Shown here piece by piece: positions 26,897 to 35,052 of a DNA stretch of 64,000 nucleotides. Numbering within the stretch: position 1 is the stretch's first letter; every line of letters begins with the position of its first letter. The translations under genes and the position numbers were made by a program. Below the pieces are notes generated by a model, which was not told the origin of the DNA, did not search any database, and saw only the letters and a list, made by a program, of their open reading frames with translations. Source of the stretch: AWTP1-13 sp963827545 (GTDB taxonomy: Bacteria; Pseudomonadota; Alphaproteobacteria; Rhizobiales; Hyphomicrobiaceae); assembly GCA_963827545.1 (NCBI GenBank), contig CAWHBI010000041.1, positions 62,001-126,000 on the forward strand, written 5' to 3'.

Positions 26897-27712
26897 ATGG
26901 TTCCGCCAAAGCTCACCGTCGTGCCGCACGGTCCGGAGCAGGACGACGCGCGCGCGGAGGACCAGGCGCCCGAGGCCGCCACGGACGCGAGCGAGCTGCT
27001 GGCGCACGAGGGCTGGCGCGGTCTGCCCGCGAACGTGGCGCAGCTTCCCTCGGCAGACCGGCGCGAGCAGCTGCGAATTCTGGAGGCGCTGCTGTTTGCG
27101 GCGTCCGAGCCGATTGCCGAGAGTTATCTTTCGCAGCACCTGAAATCGAGCGACGACGTCGCCGCGCTCCTGGAGGAGCTCAAGGGCTTCTACGCCAGCC
27201 GCGGCGTCAACCTCGTCAAGGTGGCTGGCAAATGGACGTTCCGCACCGCCGAGGATCTCGCGTACCTGTTGGAGCGCCATGCCACCGAGCAGCGGCGCCT
27301 GTCGAAGGCGGCGCTCGAGACGCTCGCCATCATCGCCTACCACCAGCCGGTGACGCGCGCCGAGATCGAGGAAATCCGTGGCGTGGCGGCTTCCGCGGGA
27401 ACGCTCGACGTGCTGATGGAGATCGGGTGGGTGCGGCCGCGCGGCCGGCGGCGCGCGCCGGGCCGGCCCATCACCTACGGGACCACCGAGGAGTTCCTGG
27501 TGCATTTCGGGCTGGAGTCGATCAAGGACCTGCCCGGACTTGCCGAGCTGAAGGGCTCGGGACTGCTGGAAAGCAACCTGCCACCCGACTTCACGGTTCC
27601 CGAGCCCAACGACGCCGCCGCCCTGATGGCCGACGAGATGCCGCTCGAGCCGGGTGACGAGCAGGGCGAGATGTTCGCCCGGGACAGCCCAGACGATGGT
27701 GATGACGCCTAG
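26897..27712 (+). CDS. scpB: Segregation and condensation protein B
   Basis: A 271-residue protein with two winged-helix domains that dimerises and binds the ScpA kleisin. Motifs: QLRILEALLFAASEPI at the start of the domain, LSKAALETLAIIAYHQPVTR and EIEEIRGVAASAGTLDVL in the second winged helix, and GTTEEFLVHFGLESIKDLP. ATG 26897 follows AAGGGGAAAGGA, a strong ribosome site. An acidic tail of about 40 residues follows the conserved core. After it comes a 300-base gap of palindromic repeats. Confidence 0.95.
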   Translation: MVPPKLTVVPHGPEQDDARAEDQAPEAATDASELLAHEGWRGLPANVAQLPSADRREQLRILEALLFAASEPIAESYLSQHLKSSDDVAALLEELKGFYASRGVNLVKVAGKWTFRTAEDLAYLLERHATEQRRLSKAALETLAIIAYHQPVTRAEIEEIRGVAASAGTLDVLMEIGWVRPRGRRRAPGRPITYGTTEEFLVHFGLESIKDLPGLAELKGSGLLESNLPPDFTVPEPNDAAALMADEMPLEPGDEQGEMFARDSPDDGDDA

Positions 27713-27800
27713 TGGATGTTCCGATTTTCTCCCGCCCGCCTGGTGAGCGTGTGAAGATTTCTGCAAGGCTGGCTTTTGTTGATACCCAAGCCGCAACGGC

Positions 27801-27976
27801 TCCCCTCCCCCTTGCGGGGAGGGGTGGGGGTGGGGTTAACCAGCACGGACGACGCTGACTAATGAAATGGTCTGGGAATGCGCATGAGATAGAAGCTTTC
27901 CCTTGTCTGTTCACCCCACCCCTAACCCCTCCCCGTCGTCACGCCGAAGGCGTGTCTTCGACACGACGGGAGGGGA
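27801..27976. repeat. Palindromic repeats, CCCCTCCCC/GGGGAGGGG type
   Basis: A tight hairpin CCCCTCCCCCTTGCGGGGAGGGG (27802-27824) is followed by GGGGGTGGGGTT. About 90 bases later comes the mirror-image TTCACCCCACCCCTAACCCC and a second hairpin around TCGTCACGCCGAAGGCGTG ending CGACGGGAGGGG (to 27976). It is related to the elements at 17631-17899 and fills most of the gap between scpB and the ABC transporter gene. Confidence 0.8.
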
Positions 27977-28015
27977 ACCGCGTGCCGCACGCTCGCCGGT
28001 TGCACTGGGCGCGGT

Positions 28016-29248
28016 GTGGATCTCTTCATGCGCTCTGATGCCACGGCTGTTGTGGACGCGAGGCGGGTTGTGAGTTTCACCGAGAGGATCTGGCGCAAGC
28101 CCCCCGGCCCACGGGGAGAGCCGGCGCGCGTGCCCGGCGGGCGGGCGGCGGCCACGATCGCCGCGCGGCTCACCTTCGAGCGCGTCACGCGGCGCTACGG
28201 CGCCTCACATGCCCTCAAGGGGTTTTCGCTCGACATCGCGCCAGCCGAGGTGGTGTGCCTGCTGGGACCCTCTGGCAGCGGCAAGACCACGCTGCTGCGG
28301 GTGGCGGCCGGCATCGAGAAGCCGACCGAGGGACGCGTGCTCATCAGCGACTTCGAGGTGGCGGGGCCCGAGCGCTTCGTGCCGCCCGAGAAGCGCAATG
28401 TCGGCCTGATGTTCCAGGACTTCGCGCTGTTTCCCCATCTGACCATCCGCGACAACGTGGCTTTCGGGCTCAAGTCGCTGCCGCGCGAGGACGCGGCCCG
28501 CGAAGCTCTGACAGCGCTGAACCGGGTGGGCTTGGAACGCTACGCCAACGACTACCCCCATATCCTGTCGGGCGGCGAGCAGCAGCGCGTCGCGCTCGCC
28601 CGCGCCATCCTGCCGCGCCCGGCCGTGATGCTGATGGACGAGCCCTTCTCCGGCCTCGACGTGCAGCTGCGCGAGCGGCTCCAGGAGGACACCCTGCAGC
28701 TCCTGCGTGAAACGCGCGCCACTTGCCTGATCGTCACGCACGCGCCGGCCGAGGCGATCCGGCTCGGCGACCGCATCGCCGTGATGCGCGCCGGCCGGCT
28801 GGTGCAGGCCGGCAGGGCCGAGGAGCACTACCGCAACCCAGCCGATCTGTTCGTGGCGCGGCTCTTCTCCGAGATCAACGAGATCCCCTTCACGGTCGAG
28901 GGTGGGGCGCTCAGGACGCCGGTGGGCACCTTCGTGGTGCCAGACCTCAGCGAGGGCGAGGAGGCCATTTTGTGCATCCGCCGGCGCGCCATTCGCGTGC
29001 AACCGGCCGGTCAGGGTCTGCCCGGCCGGGTTCTGCACGTGAAGTTCCTGGGCGACCAGGCGGTGCTGGAAATCGCCGCGCAGGGCTTCGAGCGCCCTCT
29101 GCTGGCGCTCGTGCACGAGGGCGAAGAGCCGGCCCGCGGGTCGGAGGTGGGGCTGGCCGTGGACCCGGAGAGCGTGCTCGTGTTCCCCGCCGAGCAGCCT
29201 CGCAACGGTGAAGCGAACGTGATGCCTGCGACGACGGAAACGTCTTGA
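28016..29248 (+). CDS. ABC transporter ATP-binding protein with C-terminal TOBE-like domain
   Basis: A 410-residue ATPase. An N-terminal tail of about 45 residues precedes the nucleotide-binding domain, which has Walker A GPSGSGKTT, Q-loop MFQDFALFPHLTIRDNVAFG, signature LSGGEQQRVALARA, Walker B VMLMDEPFSGLD and the switch His in LIVTHAPAEA. After it comes a C-terminal TOBE/OB-type domain, as in Fe3+, polyamine and molybdate importers. The start is GTG 28016, with ATG 28028 as alternative. No permease or binding-protein gene is adjacent, so the substrate is open; the Fe3+ (FbpC-like) group looks closest. Confidence 0.85.
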   Translation: MDLFMRSDATAVVDARRVVSFTERIWRKPPGPRGEPARVPGGRAAATIAARLTFERVTRRYGASHALKGFSLDIAPAEVVCLLGPSGSGKTTLLRVAAGIEKPTEGRVLISDFEVAGPERFVPPEKRNVGLMFQDFALFPHLTIRDNVAFGLKSLPREDAAREALTALNRVGLERYANDYPHILSGGEQQRVALARAILPRPAVMLMDEPFSGLDVQLRERLQEDTLQLLRETRATCLIVTHAPAEAIRLGDRIAVMRAGRLVQAGRAEEHYRNPADLFVARLFSEINEIPFTVEGGALRTPVGTFVVPDLSEGEEAILCIRRRAIRVQPAGQGLPGRVLHVKFLGDQAVLEIAAQGFERPLLALVHEGEEPARGSEVGLAVDPESVLVFPAEQPRNGEANVMPATTETS

Positions 29249-29366
29249 ATCCCAAGCGATTTACTTAAGTAACGAAGAGGGTGGCAAACTTGCCCCGTCT
29301 GCACCTTTCTGCGATAGTGTGGCAAACTTGCAAAGCAGCGCAGGCTGCAATGGGAGCGAAAGAGAT

Positions 29367-29662
29367 ATGGGTGGCTTGAGCGTCTGGCACTGGCTCATTT
29401 TCCTGGTGGTCGCCCTGCTGCTGTTCGGCGGCAGCGGCAAGATCTCCTCGATCATGGGCGACGTGGCCAAGGGCATAAAGAGCTTCAAGAAAGGCATGAC
29501 CGAGGACGATGCAACGGCGGCAGCGCCCGCGCAGGACCCCTTCAAGAAGGACGAGCCCAAGGCCCTCGACAACGCGGCAGCCAAACCGGCGGGGCGCAGA
29601 CCACACAGACTGTACAGACGCCTTCGGGCGCGCAGGCGCCGCAGCCCAACAAGGTGGGTTGA
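29367..29662 (+). CDS. tatA: Sec-independent translocase subunit TatA (frame shift in the tail)
   Basis: From ATG 29367, with GGGAGCG upstream, the protein has a short N-terminal membrane helix (WHWLIFLVVALLLFGGSGKI) and an amphipathic helix MGDVAKGIKSFKKGM: the pore-forming subunit of the twin-arginine export system. After residue 76 (AAAKPAG) the frame changes to a basic sequence that runs to 29771. Adding one G to the GGGG run at 29590-29593 gives GAQTTQTVQTPSGAQAPQPN and a stop at 29660-29662, a typical acidic/Gln-rich TatA tail, for a product of 98 residues. The shift is most likely a sequence error. Confidence 0.9.
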
Positions 29663-29774
29663 GGCCCGGGCTCTCCAGGGCAGGGGAGGGGACAAGTCCG
29701 TGTTTGCCGGGCCGCCCGCGCGTCTTTGCCGCCGCAGAGGTGTTTGCAGCCGTTTGTCCGCAATCAGGTAACCG

Positions 29775-30278
29775 ATGTTCGACATCACCTCCAGCAAGCT
29801 GCTGCTGCTCGGCATCGTGGCGCTGCTCGTCATCGGCCCGAAGGACCTTCCCGCGCTGTTGCGCACCATCGGCAAGTACGTCGGGATGATCAAACAGCAG
29901 GCCAAGGAGTTCCGCGCCCAGTTCGACGAGGCCATGCGCGAATCCGAGCTGGCGCAGCTCAAGCAGGACATGGAGAAGGTGGCGCACGAGACGGAGGCGT
30001 CCTTCAACGCAGCAGGGCAGTCGGTGGAAAAGACGCTCGAGGAGGCGCGCCAGAGTGTCGATGCGTCGCTCGATACGGCATCGGCGCCGGCTCCCGATCC
30101 GCTGGCCCACGACGCCAACGGCCTGCCGATTGCGCCGCCGGCACCTGCGACCGAAACGGCAGGTGCGCTCAACGGGTCGGCGCACGAGAGCGAGGCGCCG
30201 GCCGCCCCGCCCGCCGAGCCTGTGACCCAGGCGGCGGCCGAGGAGCCGGCCCGTCCGGCCGAGAAGACGGGCGCCTGA
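29775..30278 (+). CDS. tatB: Sec-independent translocase subunit TatB
   Basis: A 167-residue protein with a short N-terminal membrane helix (SSKLLLLGIVALLVIGPKDLP), a Gly-Pro hinge and an amphipathic helix continuing as LLRTIGKYVGMIKQQAKEF, the TatB pattern. A long Ala/Pro/Glu-rich tail follows. TatB receives Tat signal peptides together with TatC before TatA forms the pore. It lies between tatA and tatC, 13 bases upstream of tatC. Confidence 0.95.
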   Translation: MFDITSSKLLLLGIVALLVIGPKDLPALLRTIGKYVGMIKQQAKEFRAQFDEAMRESELAQLKQDMEKVAHETEASFNAAGQSVEKTLEEARQSVDASLDTASAPAPDPLAHDANGLPIAPPAPATETAGALNGSAHESEAPAAPPAEPVTQAAAEEPARPAEKTGA

Positions 30279-30291
30279 GGGCGGGGGCCGC

Positions 30292-31128
30292 ATGCAGGAC
30301 AAGCCGGAGCTACCCGCCGAGCCCGCCAAGCCCGAAGGCCACGACGAGGTGGAGGCTTCGAAGGCGCCGCTGATCGAGCATCTGGTCGAGCTGCGCCAGC
30401 GCCTGATCTACGCGCTGATCGGTGTCGGCATCGGCTTCCTGGTGTGCTTCTACTTCGCCACGCAGATCTACAACCTGCTGGTCTGGCCGTATCAGGTGGC
30501 GCGCGGGGAGGGGCAGAAGATCGAGATGATCTACACCGCCCCGCACGAGTTCTTCTTCACCAAGCTGAAGCTCGCGCTGTTCGGGGCCGTGTTCCTCGCC
30601 TTCCCGCTCATCGCCCACCAGCTCTACAAGTTCGTGGCGCCGGGCCTCTACAGGAACGAGCGCCAGGCGTTCCGGCCCTACCTGCTCTGGGCCTTCCTGC
30701 TGTTCATCGCCGGCGCGCTGGTGGTCTATTTCGTGGTGATGCCGCTGGCGATGATCTTCTTCCTGTCCATGGAGCAGACCGGCGGGCAGGTCGAGATCCA
30801 CCTGCAGGCCCGGGTGAGCGAATACCTGTCGCTGATCATGACGCTGATCCTGGGCTTCGGCATCATGTTCCAGCTGCCCGTAGTTCTGACGCTGCTGGCG
30901 CACGCCGGCATCCTCGGTGGCCAGCAGCTCAGAGACTTCCGCCGCTACGCCATCGTCGCCATCACGGCCGTGGCGGGCGTGCTCTCCCCGCCCGACCCCT
31001 TCAGCATGGTCGCCATGGCGCTCCCCACCATCCTGCTCTACGAGGGCGCCATCCTCGCGGTCGACCGGGTGGAGAAGGCGCGCCTCGCGCGCGAGGCTGC
31101 CGCGGCGGCGCAGGCGGCTGCGGAGTGA
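30292..31128 (+). CDS. tatC: Sec-independent translocase subunit TatC
   Basis: A 278-residue membrane protein with six transmembrane segments. Motifs: APLIEHLVELRQRLIYAL at the N-terminus with the conserved Glu/Arg that contact twin-arginine signals, APHEFFFTKLKLALFGAVFLA and YLSLIMTLILGFGIMFQLP. It is the receptor of the Tat pathway. A cytoplasmic Ala-rich tail ends the protein. The order tatA-tatB-tatC is intact, and serS follows as in many alphaproteobacteria, but here separated by an orphan antitoxin gene and a palindromic repeat. Confidence 0.96.
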   Translation: MQDKPELPAEPAKPEGHDEVEASKAPLIEHLVELRQRLIYALIGVGIGFLVCFYFATQIYNLLVWPYQVARGEGQKIEMIYTAPHEFFFTKLKLALFGAVFLAFPLIAHQLYKFVAPGLYRNERQAFRPYLLWAFLLFIAGALVVYFVVMPLAMIFFLSMEQTGGQVEIHLQARVSEYLSLIMTLILGFGIMFQLPVVLTLLAHAGILGGQQLRDFRRYAIVAITAVAGVLSPPDPFSMVAMALPTILLYEGAILAVDRVEKARLAREAAAAAQAAAE

Positions 31129-31132
31129 GGGT

Positions 31133-31435
31133 TCAGCTTGCCCTGGGCAGCGGCTGGAGCTTGGAGGTGTCGATTTCCCGCTCGGCGTGCCACAGGTCGT
31201 GAGCCGTCTGCATCCTGAGCCACGAGGCTGAGGAGGTGCCGAACACCGCGGCGAGACGCACCGCCATGCCGGGCGTCACGGGCTGCTTCTCCGACAGGAT
31301 GTCGTAGAGCGACTGGCGCGAGATCCCGAGCGCTGCCGCGATCTCGACCTTGCTGGCGGAGACTGCCGGCAGGACCATCTCGCGCAGGAATGCGCCCGGA
31401 TGCGTGGGGCATCGCTCGGGGCTGCGCTGTTTCAT
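31133..31435 (-). CDS. HigA-family XRE antitoxin, orphan
   Basis: A 100-residue DNA-binding protein of the HigA/VapI type. A conserved HPGAFLREMVLPA opening is followed by a helix-turn-helix (KVEIAAALGISRQSLYDILSEKQ) and the family end SSASWLRMQTAHDLWHAE. HigA normally follows a HigB/RelE-like toxin gene. Here the sequence just upstream on the same strand (31440-31640) holds only a palindromic repeat and the serS start, and no toxin-like frame is visible. It converges on tatC with only 4 bases between. Confidence 0.85.
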   Translation of the reverse strand: MKQRSPERCPTHPGAFLREMVLPAVSASKVEIAAALGISRQSLYDILSEKQPVTPGMAVRLAAVFGTSSASWLRMQTAHDLWHAEREIDTSKLQPLPRAS

Positions 31436-31512
31436 GCGGGCCATTCTTCGAGCGCTCCAGTCAACTGGACCAATCGGCTGCGACGGCTTATACGACAGCG
31501 CAACAATTTCAA

Positions 31513-31632
31513 CGTCATTCCCGCGAAGGCGGGAACCCATGGCACCCTTCCGCGGTGGTGCGGTCGCGATCAGGAGCTGAGCGAACCCACGTGGGCCGGT
31601 GAACTGGGTCCCCGCCTTCGCGGGGATGACGG
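31513..31632. repeat. Palindromic repeat, CGTCATTCCCGCGAAGGCGGGAA type
   Basis: Left arm CGTCATTCCCGCGAAGGCGGG at 31513 and right arm CCCCGCCTTCGCGGGGATGACGG ending 31632 are inverted and about 75 bases apart, each with its own small hairpin (CCCGCnAAGGCGGG). This is a well-known design of dispersed alphaproteobacterial repeats. It sits right before serS (start 31654) and overlaps the promoter regions of both serS and the HigA-like gene. Confidence 0.85.
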
Positions 31633-31653
31633 CGGAGCGAGAGGCGCGCGGCG

Positions 31654-33113
31654 GTGTTCGACATCAAGTGGATTCGCGACAATCCGGGGGCGTTCGACGC
31701 TGGCTTGAAGCGGCGCGGGCTGCTGCCCGGCGGGGACGTGAAGTTCGCGGCGGAGCTGATCGCGCTGGACGAGGGGCGGCGCAAGGTGATCACGCGGCTG
31801 CAGGAGGCGCAGGCGCGGCGCAACGCGGCGTCCAAGGAGATCGGCAAGGCGAAGGGTGCGAAGGACGAGGCGACGGCGGCCAAGCTGATGGCCGAGGTGG
31901 CGGCGCTGAAGGACGAGCTGGCGCAAGGGCGAGGAGGAGCAGAAGGCGCGCGACAAGGAGTTGCACGACGCGCTCTCCGTCATTCCCAACCTGCCGGCCG
32001 ACGATGTGCCGGAAGGCGCGGACGAGAAGGGCAACAAGGAGATCCGCAAGGTCGGCACGCCGCCCAAGCTCGCGATGGACCAACAAGCCGCTGCAGCACT
32101 TCGAGATCGGCGAGGCGCTGAGGCTGATGGACTTCGAGACGGCGGCGAAGCTGTCGGGCGCGCGGTTCGTGGTGCTGAAGGGGCATGCTGGCGCGGCTGG
32201 AGCGGGCGCTGGCGGCGTTCATGCTCGATATTGCACACCGCGCCGGAGAAGGATGGCATCGGCGGCTACACGGAGATCGCGCCGCCGATGTTGGTGCGCG
32301 ACGAGGTGATGTACGGCACCGCGCAGTTGCCGAAGTTCGCGGAGGATCAGTTTTCGACCGCTCGATATCAAGCGAGGAGTTGAAGCGCATGTCATGCGAA
32401 GGTATGCGGCGGACGCGATGCGACGATCTTGCCGGTGGCGCCGAGATGACCTGAAGACGCGGAGAAGGCACAGTTCGACGAGCTGCAATTCAGCGCTGCA
32501 ACCGAGCTGCTGGCTCATCCCCACCGCCGAAGTGCCGCTCACCAATCTCGTGCGCGAGTCGATCCGGGACGAGGCGGAGCTGCCGATCCGGGTCACGGCC
32601 TATACGCCCTGCTTCCGCGCGGAGGCGGGGGCGGCGGGGAAGGATACGCGGGGCATGATCCGGCAGCACCAGTTCTCCAAGGTGGAGCTGGTGTCGATCA
32701 CGACGCCGGAGCAAAGCAAAGACGAGCACGAGCGCATGACGGCGTGTGCGGAGGAGGTTTTGAAGCGGCTGGGGCTGGCCTATCGCACCATGCTCCTGTG
32801 CACGGGCGACATGGGGTTTGCCTCGCGCAAGACCTACGACATCGAGGTGTGGCTGCCGGGGCAGAACACCTATCGCGAGATCTCGTCCTGCTCGGTGTGC
32901 GGCGACTTCCAGGCGCGGCGCATGAATGCGCGCTACCGGCCCAAGGGCGCGAAGGAGAACCGCTTCGTGCACACGCTCAACGGCTCGGGGCTGGCGGTGG
33001 GGCGCACGCTGATCGCCATCCTGGAGAACTACCAGCAGCCGGACGGCTCGGTGGCGATCCCCGACGCGCTGGTGCCCTACATGGGTGGCGTGAAGAAGAT
33101 CGAGAAGATGTAG
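31654..33113 (+). pseudogene. serS: Seryl-tRNA synthetase, disrupted by several frameshifts and an insertion
   Basis: All parts of a class II seryl-tRNA synthetase are present but in changing frames. The N-terminal coiled-coil arm runs from GTG 31654 (MFDIKWIRDNPGAF). The frame shifts near 31927, 32077, 32183 and 32229; corrected, it reads ALSVIPNLPADDVPEG, KPLQHFEIGEALRLMDFETA, MLARLERALAAFMLD and LHTAPEKDGIGGYTEIAPPM up to AEDQF near 32352. A foreign stretch of about 130-150 bases follows. From WLIPTAEVPLTN (about 32500) the catalytic part is intact, with motif 2 PCFRAEAGAAGKDTRGMIRQ and motif 3 GSGLAVGRTLIAILENYQ. The span (1460 bases) exceeds a normal gene by roughly the size of the insertion. 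SerS is essential, so sequence errors are suspected. Confidence 0.9.
32353..32495. other. Extra sequence inside serS
   Basis: Between the AEDQF and WLIPTAEV blocks of serS, normally separated by only a few residues, lie about 140 bases that match no SerS sequence in any frame. The segment contains stops in all forward frames. On the other strand it begins GGTCATCTCGGCGCCACCGG, a start recalling the GTCATCCCGG repeats elsewhere in the window. It may be a small inserted palindromic element or an assembly artefact. Confidence 0.55.
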
Positions 33114-33263
33114 GTTGGGTTAGCCGGCCAGTTCGGTTGCGATCTGTGGCGACGGCGATCCGGCGTAACCCAACATCGGTCGGCGATAGAAAGCGTTGGG
33201 TTACGCGCGGGACCAGCGTCGAGCAAAAGCAATGGGCGTGGGGGCCGCGCTAACCCAACCTAC
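33110..33263. repeat. Palindromic repeat, GTAGGTTGGGTTAGC type (copy 1)
   Basis: Outer arms GTAGGTTGGGTTAGC and GCTAACCCAACCTAC are inverted; an inner pair GCGTAACCCAAC / GTTGGGTTACGCGCG lies between them. The left arm includes the serS stop codon TAG (33111-33113). Two further copies are at 39906-40063 and 41521-41638. The design, four copies of one core in alternating orientation, is typical of mobile REP-like elements. Confidence 0.9.
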
Positions 33264-33282
33264 GTGAAGGAGCCGTGAGCCG

Positions 33283-34260
33283 ATGCAGAATGCCGCCTTC
33301 ACGCTGGTGATGCTGCCGCCGCACACCGACACCAGGCGGGCGTGGGCGGCGCGCGTGGCGGAAGAGCCGATCGGCGTGCGCGTGCTCCAGCCGGAAACCA
33401 CGGAGGAGGCGGTGCGGGACATCGCCGAGGCCGACGCTGCCTTCGGGGTGATCCCGCCCGAGGTGCTGCGCGCGGCCCGCCGCCTGCGCTGGCTGCAGGC
33501 GCCGCAGGCGGCCCCGCCGGCCGGGTTCTACTATCCCGAGCTCGTCGCCCATCCTGTCGTGGTCACCAACTTCCGCGAGATTTTCAACGATCACATCGGC
33601 GCGCACATCATGGCGTTCGTGCTCGCCTTCGCGCGGGATTTCCACACCTACCTGCCCCAGCAGATGCGCCGTGAATATCTGGCGCGGCCGCTCGACACCG
33701 GCGTCGTGCACCTGCCGGAGGCGACGGCGCTCATCATCGGCGTGGGCGGCATCGGCAGCGAGGCCGCGCGCCTGGCCCATGCGTTCGGCATGCGGGTGAT
33801 CGGCGTGGATGCCCGGCGCACCGACCGGCCGGAGGGCGTGGACGAGCTGCACGGCCCGGCCGAGCTCGACGCGCTGCTGCCGCGCGCCGATTTCGTCATC
33901 ATGACGATACCGCACACGCCGGCGACCGAAGGCCTGATGGACCGCGCGCGGCTGCGCCGCATGAAGCGCACCGCATTCCTCATCAATATCGGCCGGGGCA
34001 TGACGGTGCGCCTCGACGACCTGGTGGCGGCGCTGCATGCGGGCGAGATCGCGGGGGCGGGCCTCGACGTGTTCGAGATCGAGCCGCTGCCTGCCGATCA
34101 TCCGCTGTGGAGCGCGCCCAACGTGCTGATCACGCCGCACACCGCGGGCTATGGCCCCTACCTCGACGACCGCCGCCTGGACATCCTGCTCGACAACTGC
34201 CGCCGGTTCGCGGCCGGCCAGCCGCTGCGCAACGTGGTGGACAAGGCGTCCTGGTTCTGA
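33283..34260 (+). CDS. D-2-hydroxyacid dehydrogenase (NAD-binding)
   Basis: A 325-residue enzyme of the D-isomer-specific 2-hydroxyacid dehydrogenase family. The Rossmann motif is GVGGIGSEAARLAHAFGMRVIGVD. The catalytic Arg region is NIGRGMTVRLDDLVAAL, the Glu is in FEIEPLPADHPLW and the His is in NVLITPHTAG. It should reduce 2-keto acids or oxidise D-2-hydroxyacids with NAD(H); the substrate is not predictable. It begins 20 bases after a palindromic repeat, with a GGAGCC-type ribosome site, and ends near a convergent TerB-like gene. Confidence 0.9.
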   Translation: MQNAAFTLVMLPPHTDTRRAWAARVAEEPIGVRVLQPETTEEAVRDIAEADAAFGVIPPEVLRAARRLRWLQAPQAAPPAGFYYPELVAHPVVVTNFREIFNDHIGAHIMAFVLAFARDFHTYLPQQMRREYLARPLDTGVVHLPEATALIIGVGGIGSEAARLAHAFGMRVIGVDARRTDRPEGVDELHGPAELDALLPRADFVIMTIPHTPATEGLMDRARLRRMKRTAFLINIGRGMTVRLDDLVAALHAGEIAGAGLDVFEIEPLPADHPLWSAPNVLITPHTAGYGPYLDDRRLDILLDNCRRFAAGQPLRNVVDKASWF

Positions 34261-34292
34261 CCAGCCGACGAGGGTGGCCGCGCCCACCCAAG

Positions 34293-34763
34293 CTACCCGT
34301 GCAGCAGCGAGGAGGACAGGCGGCCGATGCTCTCGCGCACGGGGCCCAGGCGCTCGCCGCTCGGGCCGGCCACGGCGTTCAGCATGGCGACGATGTCCTG
34401 CTTCTCCTCGGCGCTGCATTTGCGCTCGACCGGCCCCAGGAGCTGATGCAGGCGCGAGTTGAGGTCGCCGCGAAGCCTCCTGGCCAGGCGCTTGCCCCCG
34501 GTCAGGCACGTTCGCGCCACGTTCGCCTCGAGCCCGACCCTGGAGGAGAGCTGAGCCAGAATGTGGCGTTCCTTCTCGGAGGTCAGCGGCCCGTCCTCGG
34601 TCACGACCGCGTACATCATGGCGGCCACCGCCACGCGCGGGTCGTCGCTGCCGGCCGAGCCCCAGCCCCCGGCGGTGCGCGGCAGGCGCGGGATGCGCTG
34701 CATGAGATGGTACACGAGCAGTGCCAACAGCATCGCAATGAAGAATGTAAGGATCAGGTGCAC
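34293..34763 (-). CDS. TerB-like membrane-anchored protein
   Basis: A protein of about 156 residues from GTG 34763, preceded by AAGAGGGGGAA. It has an N-terminal membrane anchor (HLILTFFIAMLLALLVYHLM) and a soluble helical domain whose pattern (DPRVAVAAMMYAVVTEDGPLTSEKERHILAQL) resembles the TerB/DjlA-N fold. An upstream open frame to 35042 lacks homology and overlaps the end of the neighbouring insertion sequence. The TerB-like fold is found in membrane stress proteins; the function is unknown. Confidence 0.72.
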   Translation of the reverse strand: MHLILTFFIAMLLALLVYHLMQRIPRLPRTAGGWGSAGSDDPRVAVAAMMYAVVTEDGPLTSEKERHILAQLSSRVGLEANVARTCLTGGKRLARRLRGDLNSRLHQLLGPVERKCSAEEKQDIVAMLNAVAGPSGERLGPVRESIGRLSSSLLHG

Positions 34764-35052
34764 GGCGCTATTCCCCCTCTTGGACGTGAGCGCGCGACCT
34801 CTATACGGGATGAAAATGGCAAGTCGAGACGCTCGGCGCGTCGGGTAGCGTCCGAGTTTGAAGTTCTGCTCCCGTGCTAGGCCGTGTGATAACGCGCCGG
34901 AGAGGGTGTCGGCGGGCCGCGACAGGCGGGATGCGCTGCAAGGTGACTGTTCCGAGCATATTTTTCCGATTTCGGTCTGGGAGGCAACCCGGTTCACCAG
35001 GGGGTCATCCTGACCGGCTCTCCGGCGCTGCGGAGTTTGCAACCGGGCCGTC

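Noticed and set aside
31436..31653. Possible HigB toxin gene upstream of the HigA-like gene
   Set aside because: Frames here read only repeat sequence; no RelE/HigB-type motif is visible.
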